A model generated the notes under the pieces. The model had not been told where the DNA came from, made no database searches, and saw only the letters and a program-made list of their open reading frames with translations. A program made the position numbers and the translations under genes. Below, piece by piece: positions 7,911 to 15,845 of a stretch of DNA of 64,000 nucleotides (position 1 is its first letter; every line of letters starts with the position of its first letter). The stretch is from Lysinibacillus capsici (lineage in GTDB: Bacteria; Bacillota; Bacilli; Bacillales_A; Planococcaceae): assembly GCF_003367505.1 (NCBI RefSeq), contig NZ_PXXX01000014.1, forward strand, positions 1-64,000, in the 5' to 3' direction.

Positions 7911-8843
7911 ATGATATTCCTATTATTAATAATTGTATTGCTAATCGGCATTCTCATTTTTCAATGGAAAGTCAAGAAGGAACAAGAACGCGCTATCCAA
8001 TATATTCATCGAAAACTACATGTAATTGTGAATAAGCAGACGTATGAAAAGATTCTAATAACAACTACAAATTCAGAAATTCAACAGTTACTTATTACAC
8101 TGAATACTTTGCTAGATCAACATAAAAAAGTCCAGGCTACACATCATAAAATGGAAAATTCTATGAAAAAGATGTTGGCCAATATTTCGCATGATCTTAA
8201 AACGCCTTTAACCGTAGTACTTGGCTATATTGAAATGCTTCAACTTCAAAACGCGAATAGTGACGAGGAACAGCAACGTTTACTTACGGGTGTACATGCT
8301 AAAACATTAGAGGTATTAAAAATTATTCATACATTTTTTGACTTGGCAAAATTAGAGGCTGGGGACACAGATTATCCAATCACTAAAATCAATGTCAGTG
8401 AAATATGCCGAAAAAATGTTTTGTCTTTTTACGATTTGGTTACTTCATTGGGATTAGATATTAAAATTGATATCCCTGAAAGCTCCATATATGCACTTGG
8501 TAATGAAGAAGCATTAAATAGAGTGCTATACAATCTACTGTCTAATGCTATTGCATATGGAGCAGATGGCAATGTAATTGGAATTACTATAAGAAACGAT
8601 GAAGCCAATATCGATATTGATGTGTGGGATTGTGGCAAGGGCATTGATGAATACCATATCGATCGCGTTTTTGAAAGGATGTATACACTTGAGGATTCTC
8701 GAAATAAATCTTTCCAAGGTAGCGGTCTGGGGCTAACGATTACAAAGCGGCTTGTAGAAATAATGAATGGCTCGATCCGTTTATCGAGTATTCCCTATGA
8801 AAAAACTATTTTTACGATTTCGTTAAAGCGAATGATGTATTGA
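7911..8843 (+). CDS. Sensor histidine kinase with one membrane segment (YcbM-like)
   Basis: A 310-residue kinase with one N-terminal membrane helix (residues 1-19) and almost no extracytoplasmic part. A coiled linker is followed by a HisKA domain with phospho-acceptor His94 in ANISHDLKTPLTVV and a HATPase domain with N box (LYNLLSNAIAYG), G1 (DCGKGI) and G2 (GSGLGLTITKR). Intramembrane-type kinases of this shape often sense through a partner ABC transporter, and one lies immediately downstream. Translation probably couples to the regulator (stop 7904, start 7911; SD AAGGGT). Confidence 0.92.
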   Translation: MIFLLLIIVLLIGILIFQWKVKKEQERAIQYIHRKLHVIVNKQTYEKILITTTNSEIQQLLITLNTLLDQHKKVQATHHKMENSMKKMLANISHDLKTPLTVVLGYIEMLQLQNANSDEEQQRLLTGVHAKTLEVLKIIHTFFDLAKLEAGDTDYPITKINVSEICRKNVLSFYDLVTSLGLDIKIDIPESSIYALGNEEALNRVLYNLLSNAIAYGADGNVIGITIRNDEANIDIDVWDCGKGIDEYHIDRVFERMYTLEDSRNKSFQGSGLGLTITKRLVEIMNGSIRLSSIPYEKTIFTISLKRMMY

Positions 8844-8852
8844 ATCCATTAT

Positions 8853-8887
8853 GCTTGTAGAGCTTTAATGCTTTGCAGGCTTTTTTA
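8853..8887 (+). terminator. Terminator between the two-component pair and the ABC pair
   Basis: GCTTGTAGAGC pairs with GCTTTGCAGGC through several G-U pairs, followed by TTTTTT. It suggests that the ABC genes have their own promoter under control of the regulator. Confidence 0.75.
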
Positions 8888-8925
8888 CTTAAGAAATTTG
8901 TAAGAATGCAGTAATAAAATAGAGA

Positions 8926-8947
8926 GTTTCATTTTTTATAATGAAAC
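8926..8947 (+). promoter_or_regulatory. Inverted repeat ahead of the ABC transporter genes
   Basis: GTTTCAT (8926-8932) and ATGAAAC (8941-8947) form a 7-base inverted repeat with an 8-base A/T spacer, 26 bases before the ATPase start. It could be an operator or a leader hairpin; TAATAAAAT at 8913 upstream resembles a -10 region. Confidence 0.35.
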
Positions 8948-8973
8948 TAGTCACAATTGAGGGAGAGAATTAC

Positions 8974-9897
8974 ATGACATACATTGTAAAAACAAATCAG
9001 CTTACGAAAGTGTACGATGGAAAGGAAGTTGTTTCTGCTGTCAATATGAACGTTAAGAAAGGTGAGATTTATGGATTTTTAGGTCCTAATGGTGCGGGTA
9101 AAACGACTGTTATGAAGATGCTAACTAATCTTACGAAACCTACAAGTGGGGATGTAGAAATTTTGGGGGCGAAATTGACGGACAAATCCTATGAAATACT
9201 AATAAGAATGGGGACAATTATTGAATATCCTATTTTTTATGAAAAATTAACGGCTAGAGAGACCCTGGAATTACATTGTGAATACATGGGTTATTATGAT
9301 AAGAAAGAAATTGCACATGTTCTTAATTTAGTAAAGTTATCGAATACAGAGAATAAGCAGGTTAAAGATTTTTCTCTGGGGATGAAGCAAAGATTAGGCA
9401 TCGCAAGGGCCATTATTACAAAGCCAGAGTTACTTATATTAGACGAACCAATTAATGGATTGGACCCAGTAGGGATAAAGGAGTTAAGAGAGCTTTTCAA
9501 GATGCTTTGTAAGGAGTACGGCATAACCATTATTATCTCTAGTCATATTCTAGCTGAAATAGAACAATTGGTCGATACAATAGGTGTTATTAAGAATGGA
9601 AGGCTCATCACTGAGGTAGCAATGGATACTATTAATCGTGATCAGGTCAATTATACTGAAGTGATCGTAAGTGATGGGAAAAAGGCAGCGTTTATTATTG
9701 AAAGCGAATTAAAAATTACGAATTTTAAGCTGATGGATGATAACTCTATACGTATATACGACTCAACAGTATCCCAACAAAGCCTATCGAGAGCATTAAT
9801 TGAACATGACGTTGAGATTGAAGAGATTAGTAAAAAAACAAGTTCATTAGAGGATTATTTCTTAAAGCTAATCAATGGAGGCGTTGTTCATGCTTAA
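8974..9897 (+). CDS. ABC transporter ATP-binding protein (bacitracin-type, YcbN-like)
   Basis: A 307-residue ATPase of the drug-export/antibiotic-resistance class: Walker A GPNGAGKTT (about residue 40), signature FSLGMKQRLGIARA, Walker B LLILDEPINGLDP and switch His in ISSHILAE. A C-terminal extension typical of BcrA/YcbN proteins follows. I start at ATG 8974 because GAGGGAGAG lies 7 bases upstream; ATG 8941 would put the SD inside the gene. It overlaps the permease gene by 8 bases, so the two are translationally coupled. The likely role is export of, or protection against, a membrane-active peptide antibiotic; the substrate is unknown. Confidence 0.92.
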   Translation: MTYIVKTNQLTKVYDGKEVVSAVNMNVKKGEIYGFLGPNGAGKTTVMKMLTNLTKPTSGDVEILGAKLTDKSYEILIRMGTIIEYPIFYEKLTARETLELHCEYMGYYDKKEIAHVLNLVKLSNTENKQVKDFSLGMKQRLGIARAIITKPELLILDEPINGLDPVGIKELRELFKMLCKEYGITIIISSHILAEIEQLVDTIGVIKNGRLITEVAMDTINRDQVNYTEVIVSDGKKAAFIIESELKITNFKLMDDNSIRIYDSTVSQQSLSRALIEHDVEIEEISKKTSSLEDYFLKLINGGVVHA

Positions 9898-10579
9898 TTT
9901 AATGCGTTTAGAAATGAAAAAATTTCATTTAGGTTCATATGTTAAAGGAGCCATTATTGCAAATTTTGTTATTCTTGGTTTTTTGTTTATGATTTTATTT
10001 ATTTCTAAAGTTGAGGGAGACCCAGGGCTTGAAAATTATGAGGTTGCTTTAAGCGTCATTGATTCATTTGTAAGAGCAGTTTTTATGATTTTTGCTTCTA
10101 CGTTAATAGCTAAGTTAATCATCGGAGAATATAAATTTAAAACCATTACATTAGCTTTTATGTATCCTATAAGTAGAAAGAAATTAATGGTCGCAAAGCT
10201 TGCTATTGTCATGCTATTTACTTTCAGTATGATCATTATCTCCAATGCTCTTATTACAACCATTTTTTGTATCATAAGCGAACGATATGAATTAATTCCT
10301 GATGTACTATCTAGTTCTTTAATTATCCAGCAAATACCTTCTGTATTGATGAATGCGATTGCTGCCTCAGGTATAGCTTTAATCCCATTGTATTTCGGGA
10401 TGAGAAAATACTCTATACCGACAACTATCATTTCATCTATTATAATTGTGTCTGTAACTTCGTCAAATTCAGGTAACTTTACTTTAAACGATATTATTAT
10501 TATTCCAATTACTTTAGCAATCGTGGGTCTTGGTATTGCTTATTTAGCCATTAGAAATATCGAAAAGGTGGATGTTTAA
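9890..10579 (+). CDS. ABC-2 type permease (YcbO-like)
   Basis: A 229-residue membrane protein with six predicted helices (first around residues 18-38), an ABC-2 permease partner of the preceding ATPase. ATG 9890 is preceded by GGAGG at 9877-9881; an in-frame ATG at 9875 would overlap this SD. The segment LIIGEYKFKTITLAFMYPIS, a cytoplasmic loop with a conserved glutamate, is typical of bacitracin-type permeases. Together with the ATPase it would form an exporter of two ATPase and two permease copies. Confidence 0.88.
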   Translation: MLNLMRLEMKKFHLGSYVKGAIIANFVILGFLFMILFISKVEGDPGLENYEVALSVIDSFVRAVFMIFASTLIAKLIIGEYKFKTITLAFMYPISRKKLMVAKLAIVMLFTFSMIIISNALITTIFCIISERYELIPDVLSSSLIIQQIPSVLMNAIAASGIALIPLYFGMRKYSIPTTIISSIIIVSVTSSNSGNFTLNDIIIIPITLAIVGLGIAYLAIRNIEKVDV

Positions 10580-10587
10580 TCAAAAAG

Positions 10588-10625
10588 ATACCAGGTGCTC
10601 ATTGCTATAGAGTACCTGGCTTTTT
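10588..10625. terminator. Bidirectional terminator between the ABC permease and mntH
   Basis: CCAGGTGCTC pairs with GAGTACCTGG; A-run before and T-run (GCTTTTTG) after, so it can serve both convergent genes. Confidence 0.8.
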
Positions 10626-10626
10626 G

Positions 10627-11892
10627 TTATCCAAAAATTGTTTCCCACAGTAAGTAAATATTTAACGTAACAACAACGACTACGACAAACCAACCTAAAA
10701 CAGTTGTAATACGGTGATTAACTAGGCTTCCCATAATGTCTCGTTTACTTGTAAACATAACAAGAGGGACAAGTGCAAAGGCAATACCAAATGATAAAAC
10801 AACTTGACTAAGAACGAGAGCATAGGTAGCATTCACACCAGAGGCAATGATTGCAAGTGGTGGCACCATGGTAATCGCTCTACGTAAATAAAGAGGTATT
10901 TTTCTTTGAATGAAGCCTTGCATCACTACGTCACCAGCTAAAGTCCCTACAGAGGAGCTAGCAAGCCCTGCAATAAGTAAACCAAGACCAAAGGAAATGG
11001 CAGCCATTGGGCCCAGAACATCTTTTAAGCCATTATAGGCAACATCTAAATCTTCAACTACAACACCTTGGGTATGGAATACTGCTGCGGCAATGATGAG
11101 CATGCTCATATTGATGGCACCAGCAATAATCATAGCGATGATAATATCGATAAATTCAAAACGGAAAATACGTTTTTTTTCTGCCTCATTTCGACCAATA
11201 ATACGACTTTGAGTTAAAGAAGAATGTAAGTAAATAGCATGAGGCATAACGGTTGCACCTAAAATACCTGTTGCTAATAATAGTGAATCTACACCTTCAA
11301 AGTGTGGTGTGAACATGCCAATCGCCACATCGCCCCATGCTGGCTGCGCTAAAAATGTTTGGAAGGCAAATGCCAATACAACAATTAAAACCATTCCAGA
11401 AATTCCTGCTTCAAAGGCTCTAAATCCTCTTCTTTGCAACTCTAAAATAGCGAATGAACCTACTGCTGTAATCAATGCGGCGGGAAGCATTGGGATATTA
11501 AAAAGTAAATAAAGCCCTAATGCTGCCCCGATAAATTCCGCGAGGTCTGTGGCAATGATGACCAATTCCGCCTGTATCCATAAAAAGATAGATGTTTTTT
11601 TAGAAAAATGCTCGCGTGCTACTTCAGGTAAATTTTTTCCTGTCGCAATCCCAAGCTTGGCAGACAGGGACTGAATTAACACGGCCATTAAATTAGAAAA
11701 GGCTATAACCCAAAGTAGCAGGTAGCCGTATTGAGAGCCTGCTGTAATATTTGTAGCAAAATTGCCAGGATCAATATAGGCAACTGCTGCAATGAAAGCA
11801 GGTCCTAAAAATGGCAAGAATCTTCGCCAACCTTTTATATCTCCATCTAAAACCGCCTCTGCAGACGATTTTGTGACTCGTTTGTAAACCAT
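10627..11892 (-). CDS. mntH: Nramp-family divalent metal (manganese) transporter
   Basis: A 421-residue proton-coupled Mn(II) importer with 11 membrane segments. The metal-binding motif DPGNF in helix 1 (AAVAYIDPGNFATNITAGS) and the MPHAI motif in helix 6 (TVMPHAIYLHSS) are both intact. The last segment is followed by a very short tail. I start at ATG 11892 because GAGGGAA lies 7 bases upstream; the earlier ATG 11910 overlaps that SD. A palindrome at 11934-11947 resembles the MntR box of B. subtilis mntH. Manganese supply supports superoxide resistance. Confidence 0.94.
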   Translation of the reverse strand: MVYKRVTKSSAEAVLDGDIKGWRRFLPFLGPAFIAAVAYIDPGNFATNITAGSQYGYLLLWVIAFSNLMAVLIQSLSAKLGIATGKNLPEVAREHFSKKTSIFLWIQAELVIIATDLAEFIGAALGLYLLFNIPMLPAALITAVGSFAILELQRRGFRAFEAGISGMVLIVVLAFAFQTFLAQPAWGDVAIGMFTPHFEGVDSLLLATGILGATVMPHAIYLHSSLTQSRIIGRNEAEKKRIFRFEFIDIIIAMIIAGAINMSMLIIAAAVFHTQGVVVEDLDVAYNGLKDVLGPMAAISFGLGLLIAGLASSSVGTLAGDVVMQGFIQRKIPLYLRRAITMVPPLAIIASGVNATYALVLSQVVLSFGIAFALVPLVMFTSKRDIMGSLVNHRITTVLGWFVVVVVVTLNIYLLWETIFG

Positions 11893-11933
11893 ATTGTTCC
11901 CTCGTTTCAAAAAGTATCATCAGTGAAATAAAG

Positions 11934-11947
11934 TTTCCTATAGGAAA
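11934..11947. promoter_or_regulatory. Candidate MntR operator
   Basis: Perfect 14-base palindrome TTTCCTATAGGAAA, 42 bases before the mntH start. It resembles the MntR operator of B. subtilis mntH (TTTGCCTTAAGGAAA as I remember it), which supports repression of mntH by Mn-loaded MntR. The similarity is by eye only. Confidence 0.6.
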
Positions 11948-12100
11948 ATAGGATATTAGTATTCTAACGCTAGGAATAAAAAAAGTGAAGTAGTTTGCTT
12001 TATCCTTCTATAAGTATGTGCCATTCTCATCATTTTCTAATTAGACTTTCACCACTTGTATCGTATACGATGAAAAGAAAAGGCGAAGGACGGATTCGAC

Positions 12101-12796
12101 ATGACACATCGAATTTTAATTATAGAAGATGAAGAGAATATTGCGAGAGTGCTACAACTGGAGCTTCAATTTGAAGGATATGAGGCAGCAATGGCACATA
12201 CAGGAGCAGAAGGCTTACTACAATACCGTGAGCAGCAATGGGATTTAATTTTACTTGATATCATGCTACCTGAGATGAGCGGTATTGATGTGCTAAAGCG
12301 TATTCGTGCAACAGAATCCCAAACACCTGTTATCATGCTAACTGCTAAAAGTGAAGTAGAGGATAAGGTAAAGGGCTTGGATTTAGGAGCCAATGATTAC
12401 GTGACAAAGCCTTTTGAAATTGAGGAGCTACTGGCACGAATTCGCAATGCACTACGGTTTTCGCAGAAGGTAAATCCAAAGCAAGTTGCACTTACATTTG
12501 GCCATTTATCGATAAACGAGCAAACAAGGGAAGTTGTGTATTTTGATAAGGAAATTCAGCTGACACCCCGTGAGTATGATTTGTTGTTCTATTTACTAAA
12601 GCATCCTAAACAAGTACTGACAAGGGAGCAAATATTAGAGGCTGTGTGGGGCTATGATTATTATGGGGATACAAATGTTGTGGATGTTTATATACGTTAT
12701 GTACGGCAAAAGCTTGAGGCTGCTAATCCAGCACCTCTTATCCAAACAATTCGAGGTGTTGGATATGTGCTAAAGGAACATAGTTATGAGACTTAA
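12101..12796 (+). CDS. OmpR-family response regulator (YkoG-like)
   Basis: A 231-residue regulator: receiver with EDEEN, phospho-acceptor Asp in ILLDIMLPEMSG and Lys in YVTKPFE, then a winged helix ending VDVYIRYVRQKLE and TIRGVGYVLKE. The stop overlaps the kinase start by 11 bases. The order regulator, kinase, PepSY protein matches the B. subtilis ykoGHI arrangement. The SD is weak (AAGGACGG region), so initiation at ATG 12101 is likely but not certain. Confidence 0.92.
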   Translation: MTHRILIIEDEENIARVLQLELQFEGYEAAMAHTGAEGLLQYREQQWDLILLDIMLPEMSGIDVLKRIRATESQTPVIMLTAKSEVEDKVKGLDLGANDYVTKPFEIEELLARIRNALRFSQKVNPKQVALTFGHLSINEQTREVVYFDKEIQLTPREYDLLFYLLKHPKQVLTREQILEAVWGYDYYGDTNVVDVYIRYVRQKLEAANPAPLIQTIRGVGYVLKEHSYET

Positions 12797-14081
12797 AACA
12801 AAAATTCATCTACTAACAACATTGCTTATGCTAGTTATTATAGTGGCAACAAATAGTGGAATTTATTTGTTGTATGAGAAATTTGCCTATGATACGGAAT
12901 ATAATCAGCTCCAGTCACGGGCAAATGATTTAAGCTCTACACTGAGTCAGTTAAATGCACAAACCAACCTACAGCAAGTATTAAGAGCTTATATGCCAAC
13001 GGATGGTGCTGTTTATATTTATGATGGTGAACGCTTGAAAACAAAGGTTCAAGCTACCCTTGAAATGCAAGAAGTCCCTGCCATTACCTACACTATGCCT
13101 GCTATTTGGATCGACGGAACGGTAGTGGACATAACATTACAGCAATCTATGGAAGAAGTAGAACGGACATTAGATTTGTTAAAGGTCATCTTAGTTGTTG
13201 TATCTGTTGTTGCAACGATTCCAATTTTCCTAGCGAGCTTGGTACTTGGGCGACTTATTTTATTACCGCTAGAACGTTTAAATGAGACCATGCGCAAAAG
13301 TGCATCTACTGGGAAATATGAAAAAATAGATACTACAGAAAAAGGTGGGGACGAGTTAATAAACATTAACCGCACTTTTAATATAATGATGGAGAAGCTT
13401 GAACAACATTATCAAAAGCAACAAGAATTTGTATCAAATGCCTCTCACGAGTTAAAAACTCCTATAACTGTCATTGAAAGTTATGCAAAACTACTCCTAA
13501 GAAGGGGTTTTGATAATCGTGAGGTTGCTCAGGAATCCTTACAGGCCATTGCCAATGAATCATCTCGTATGCATGAAATGGTGTTGCAATTGCTAGAGCT
13601 AGCTAAAAACAAAGAGCAATTGGACGTTCATTTCGAACAACTAGAGCTTGCCCCTTTCTTAAATAAAGTAGCTTCACAAATGGAACAGGCTTATCATCGA
13701 ACATTTAGAATTGATGCGCAGATACCAAAATTTATTTATAGTGATGAAAAAATATTGAAGCAACTACTTTTTATTTTGCTGGATAATGCTAGGAAATATA
13801 GTGAGGATGAAGTACGTATTCAAGCCACTGAAACAACCAACCATGTACGTATTACCATCCAAGATTTTGGTATTGGTATTCCAGTCGAGCATATTCCTCA
13901 TTTGTTTGAGCGTTTCTATCGTGTAACAGAGGATCGTAATCGTAAAACAGGTGGTTCAGGGCTAGGGCTAGCAATCGCACATGAACTGGCACAACAATTA
14001 GGTATAACGATAGATGTGAAAAGTAAGCTAGGGGAAGGCTCAAGCTTTACTTTATGTATACCAAAGGAGGGACAGCAATGA
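12786..14081 (+). CDS. Sensor histidine kinase (YkoH-like)
   Basis: A 431-residue kinase: membrane helix about residues 9-31, an extracytoplasmic domain of roughly 100 residues, second helix about 132-155, HAMP linker, HisKA with His221 in NASHELKTPITVIE, and HATPase with LLFILLDNARKYS, DFGIGIP and GGSGLGLAIAHE. It should autophosphorylate in response to an external signal and pass phosphate to the 12101 regulator. Its stop overlaps the start of the PepSY gene (ATGA), so the three genes are coupled. Confidence 0.93.
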   Translation: MRLKTKIHLLTTLLMLVIIVATNSGIYLLYEKFAYDTEYNQLQSRANDLSSTLSQLNAQTNLQQVLRAYMPTDGAVYIYDGERLKTKVQATLEMQEVPAITYTMPAIWIDGTVVDITLQQSMEEVERTLDLLKVILVVVSVVATIPIFLASLVLGRLILLPLERLNETMRKSASTGKYEKIDTTEKGGDELININRTFNIMMEKLEQHYQKQQEFVSNASHELKTPITVIESYAKLLLRRGFDNREVAQESLQAIANESSRMHEMVLQLLELAKNKEQLDVHFEQLELAPFLNKVASQMEQAYHRTFRIDAQIPKFIYSDEKILKQLLFILLDNARKYSEDEVRIQATETTNHVRITIQDFGIGIPVEHIPHLFERFYRVTEDRNRKTGGSGLGLAIAHELAQQLGITIDVKSKLGEGSSFTLCIPKEGQQ

Positions 14082-14749
14082 AAAAGTGGATGTTAGTAAT
14101 TGTTGTTATTATCCTTCTTTGTAGTGGAGTAATTTGGTTTGTTCAACATCGTTATTTTTACGTTCAACCTCTTAGTGAAGCGCAGGCTATTCATCATATT
14201 GAGACTATCTACAATGGTCATGTTACACAGGTTGAAAAACAAGGAAATACCTTTGAAATGCTTTTTACGCGTGACGATGTCAAGTATGCAGCTATACTCG
14301 ATGTTACGACACAACAGGTGACTGATCTAATCCTGAAAGAAGGACATAGTAAATTACTTTTAACAGAAAAGCAGATCAGACAAATGGTTAAAAAGGAATA
14401 TGGAGATATAGAAAGCGTTATGCTTACAGACTCCATTTACACTGTACGTGTTGAAAATGAGGAAATTCAAAAGGATTTAACGTTTGATGGTTATACTGGC
14501 GAACTACTGGCTGAGAAAAAGGTTGAGCCACAAGAACAACCTATCGAAGAGCCTATTATTACTGAGCAACAGGCCATTCAAATAGCTCTTAAGCAATTAA
14601 AGGGTGAAGTGGATTCAGTTGATTTTGAAGAAACCCCAGAGGGTGGTTACTATTTAGTTGAGATTGAAACGCAGGAGGACGAAGCTACATTTCAAATTCA
14701 TGCTGTTTCAGGAAAAGTACTGTCTGTAACATGGGATGACGATCATTAA
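14078..14749 (+). CDS. Membrane-anchored protein with three PepSY repeats
   Basis: A 223-residue protein with an N-terminal hydrophobic segment (about 4-22) and three PepSY-like units: about 30-92 (LSEAQAIHHIE), 95-150 (LTEKQIRQMVKKEYG, ending in GYTGELLAEKK) and 160-222 (ITEQQAIQIALKQLKG, ending in HAVSGKVLSVTWDDD). PepSY domains are known inhibitors of, or ligands near, secreted proteases and sensor kinases. ATG 14078 follows AAAGGAGG; the frame is open to 14054, but that would bury the SD. Coupling to the kinase gene suggests it modulates or is controlled by this two-component system. Confidence 0.87.
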   Translation: MKKWMLVIVVIILLCSGVIWFVQHRYFYVQPLSEAQAIHHIETIYNGHVTQVEKQGNTFEMLFTRDDVKYAAILDVTTQQVTDLILKEGHSKLLLTEKQIRQMVKKEYGDIESVMLTDSIYTVRVENEEIQKDLTFDGYTGELLAEKKVEPQEQPIEEPIITEQQAIQIALKQLKGEVDSVDFEETPEGGYYLVEIETQEDEATFQIHAVSGKVLSVTWDDDH

Positions 14750-14839
14750 ATCATTCTCATGAAATTCTAATGTTTCTCTTATAGTTCTATCATCTTCACT
14801 TGGTAAGCTAAGTTTAGATAAAACAAAGGAGAGATGAAC

Positions 14840-15364
14840 ATGAAAAAAATGATCATGATTCCAGCACTAGTAATTACACTGGGAGTGGGTGCAGCGATTG
14901 GCTCGACGACTTTATTATCAGGAAATGCCCAAGAAAAAAAGGTCTTATCCATGCAGGAAATTGAGAAGAAAGCTCTAGCGGTAGTGGATGGTACAGTTGC
15001 CAATATCGAATTTGACCAAAATCAGTTTAGCTCTATTTATGAAGTAGAGGTGTATACAGATACAGAAGAATATGATTTAAAATTTGATGCTTATAGTGGA
15101 AAATTACTCAAGCAGAAAAAGGAACGTCTAGATGACGATGATTGGGATGATCATATTCCTGCTACGACTGCTACAACAAAAATAATTACAAAAGAGCAGG
15201 CTATCAAGACAGCCCAAACAAAAGCAAAGGGTAAAGTGACAAAAATTAAGCTTGATGATGGTGTATATGAAATTGAACTGAAAGACGGTCAATATGAATA
15301 CGAAGTAGATGTGGATGCAGTCTCTGGGAACATTATCGACTTTGAACAAGGCTTTGATGACTAA
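14840..15364 (+). CDS. Secreted or anchored protein with two PepSY repeats
   Basis: A 174-residue protein with a hydrophobic N terminus (residues 1-25, ending ...TTLLSGNAQ) that may be a signal peptide or anchor. Two PepSY units follow, about 32-98 (EIEKKALAVVDGTVANIEFD to DAYSGKLLKQKK) and 115-174 (ITKEQAIKTAQTKAKGKVTK to DAVSGNIIDFE), joined by an acidic linker (LDDDDWDDH). It is a paralogue of the previous gene, 90 bases downstream, and likely the last gene of the operon. ATG 14840 gives 8-base spacing from AAGGAG; ATG 14834 is also possible. Confidence 0.85.
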   Translation: MKKMIMIPALVITLGVGAAIGSTTLLSGNAQEKKVLSMQEIEKKALAVVDGTVANIEFDQNQFSSIYEVEVYTDTEEYDLKFDAYSGKLLKQKKERLDDDDWDDHIPATTATTKIITKEQAIKTAQTKAKGKVTKIKLDDGVYEIELKDGQYEYEVDVDAVSGNIIDFEQGFDD

Positions 15365-15369
15365 TATAA

Positions 15370-15412
15370 TGAGCTGTCTTGAAGGTAGAATATACCTTTA
15401 AGGCAGTTTTTA
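15370..15412 (+). terminator. Terminator after the PepSY genes
   Basis: AGCTGTCTTGAAGGTA pairs with the ACCTTTAAGGCAGT half, followed by TTTT. Confidence 0.75.
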
Positions 15413-15584
15413 TTGTTTATATTGTGGGTATTGACTAGGTATTCAGGAAATTTTCTTTAAGAAGCGATTATTTATATGTTCAAAAAAAGCCTATGCTTTT
15501 ACTCAAAAAAGAGAAAAATTTTCTTCTTTACTTTTTCAATTAGCAGGCGTAATATGACATCATTATAAAAGTTTCAAATTTCTA

Positions 15585-15745
15585 AATCGCTGAAGCAACT
15601 AAACGCGGGGGAACCAATTTTGATGGATGGCATAGCCATTCTTGGGGTGAATCTCTTCCTTATGGAGGAGTAGGGCTACTCAGGCCCGAATCCGACAGCT
15701 AACCTCGTAAGCGTTAAGAGCAGAAAAGTGGAGCTTGGCAGACGG
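15585..15745 (+). promoter_or_regulatory. c-di-AMP riboswitch (ydaO/yuaA type)
   Basis: Conserved elements occur in order: AAACGCGGGGGAACCA (15601), GGGGTGAATC (15643), AGGGCTACTCAGGCCCGAAT (15672), CCGACAGCTAACCTCGTAAG (15692) and GGAGCTTGGCAGACGGATGA (15730). This is the ydaO/yuaA motif, which binds c-di-AMP and turns off potassium uptake and cell-wall genes. It lies upstream of kimA, its classic target. The preceding stretch 15413-15584 is A/T-rich and should hold the promoter; I see no gene in it. Confidence 0.94.
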
Positions 15746-15748
15746 ATG

Positions 15749-15793
15749 AGCGTCTACAAGTCTTATTTAGTGATGACTTGTAGGCGTTTTTTG
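15749..15793 (+). terminator. Riboswitch-controlled terminator before kimA
   Basis: GCGTCTACAAGTC pairs with GACTTGTAGGCG, followed by TTTTTTG. The 5' side overlaps the end of the c-di-AMP aptamer, as expected for an expression platform. Confidence 0.88.
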
Positions 15794-15845
15794 ATGTAAT
15801 TTAGAAAGGCGAAACACATTCTATGAAACTAGAAGGTGTTTATCA

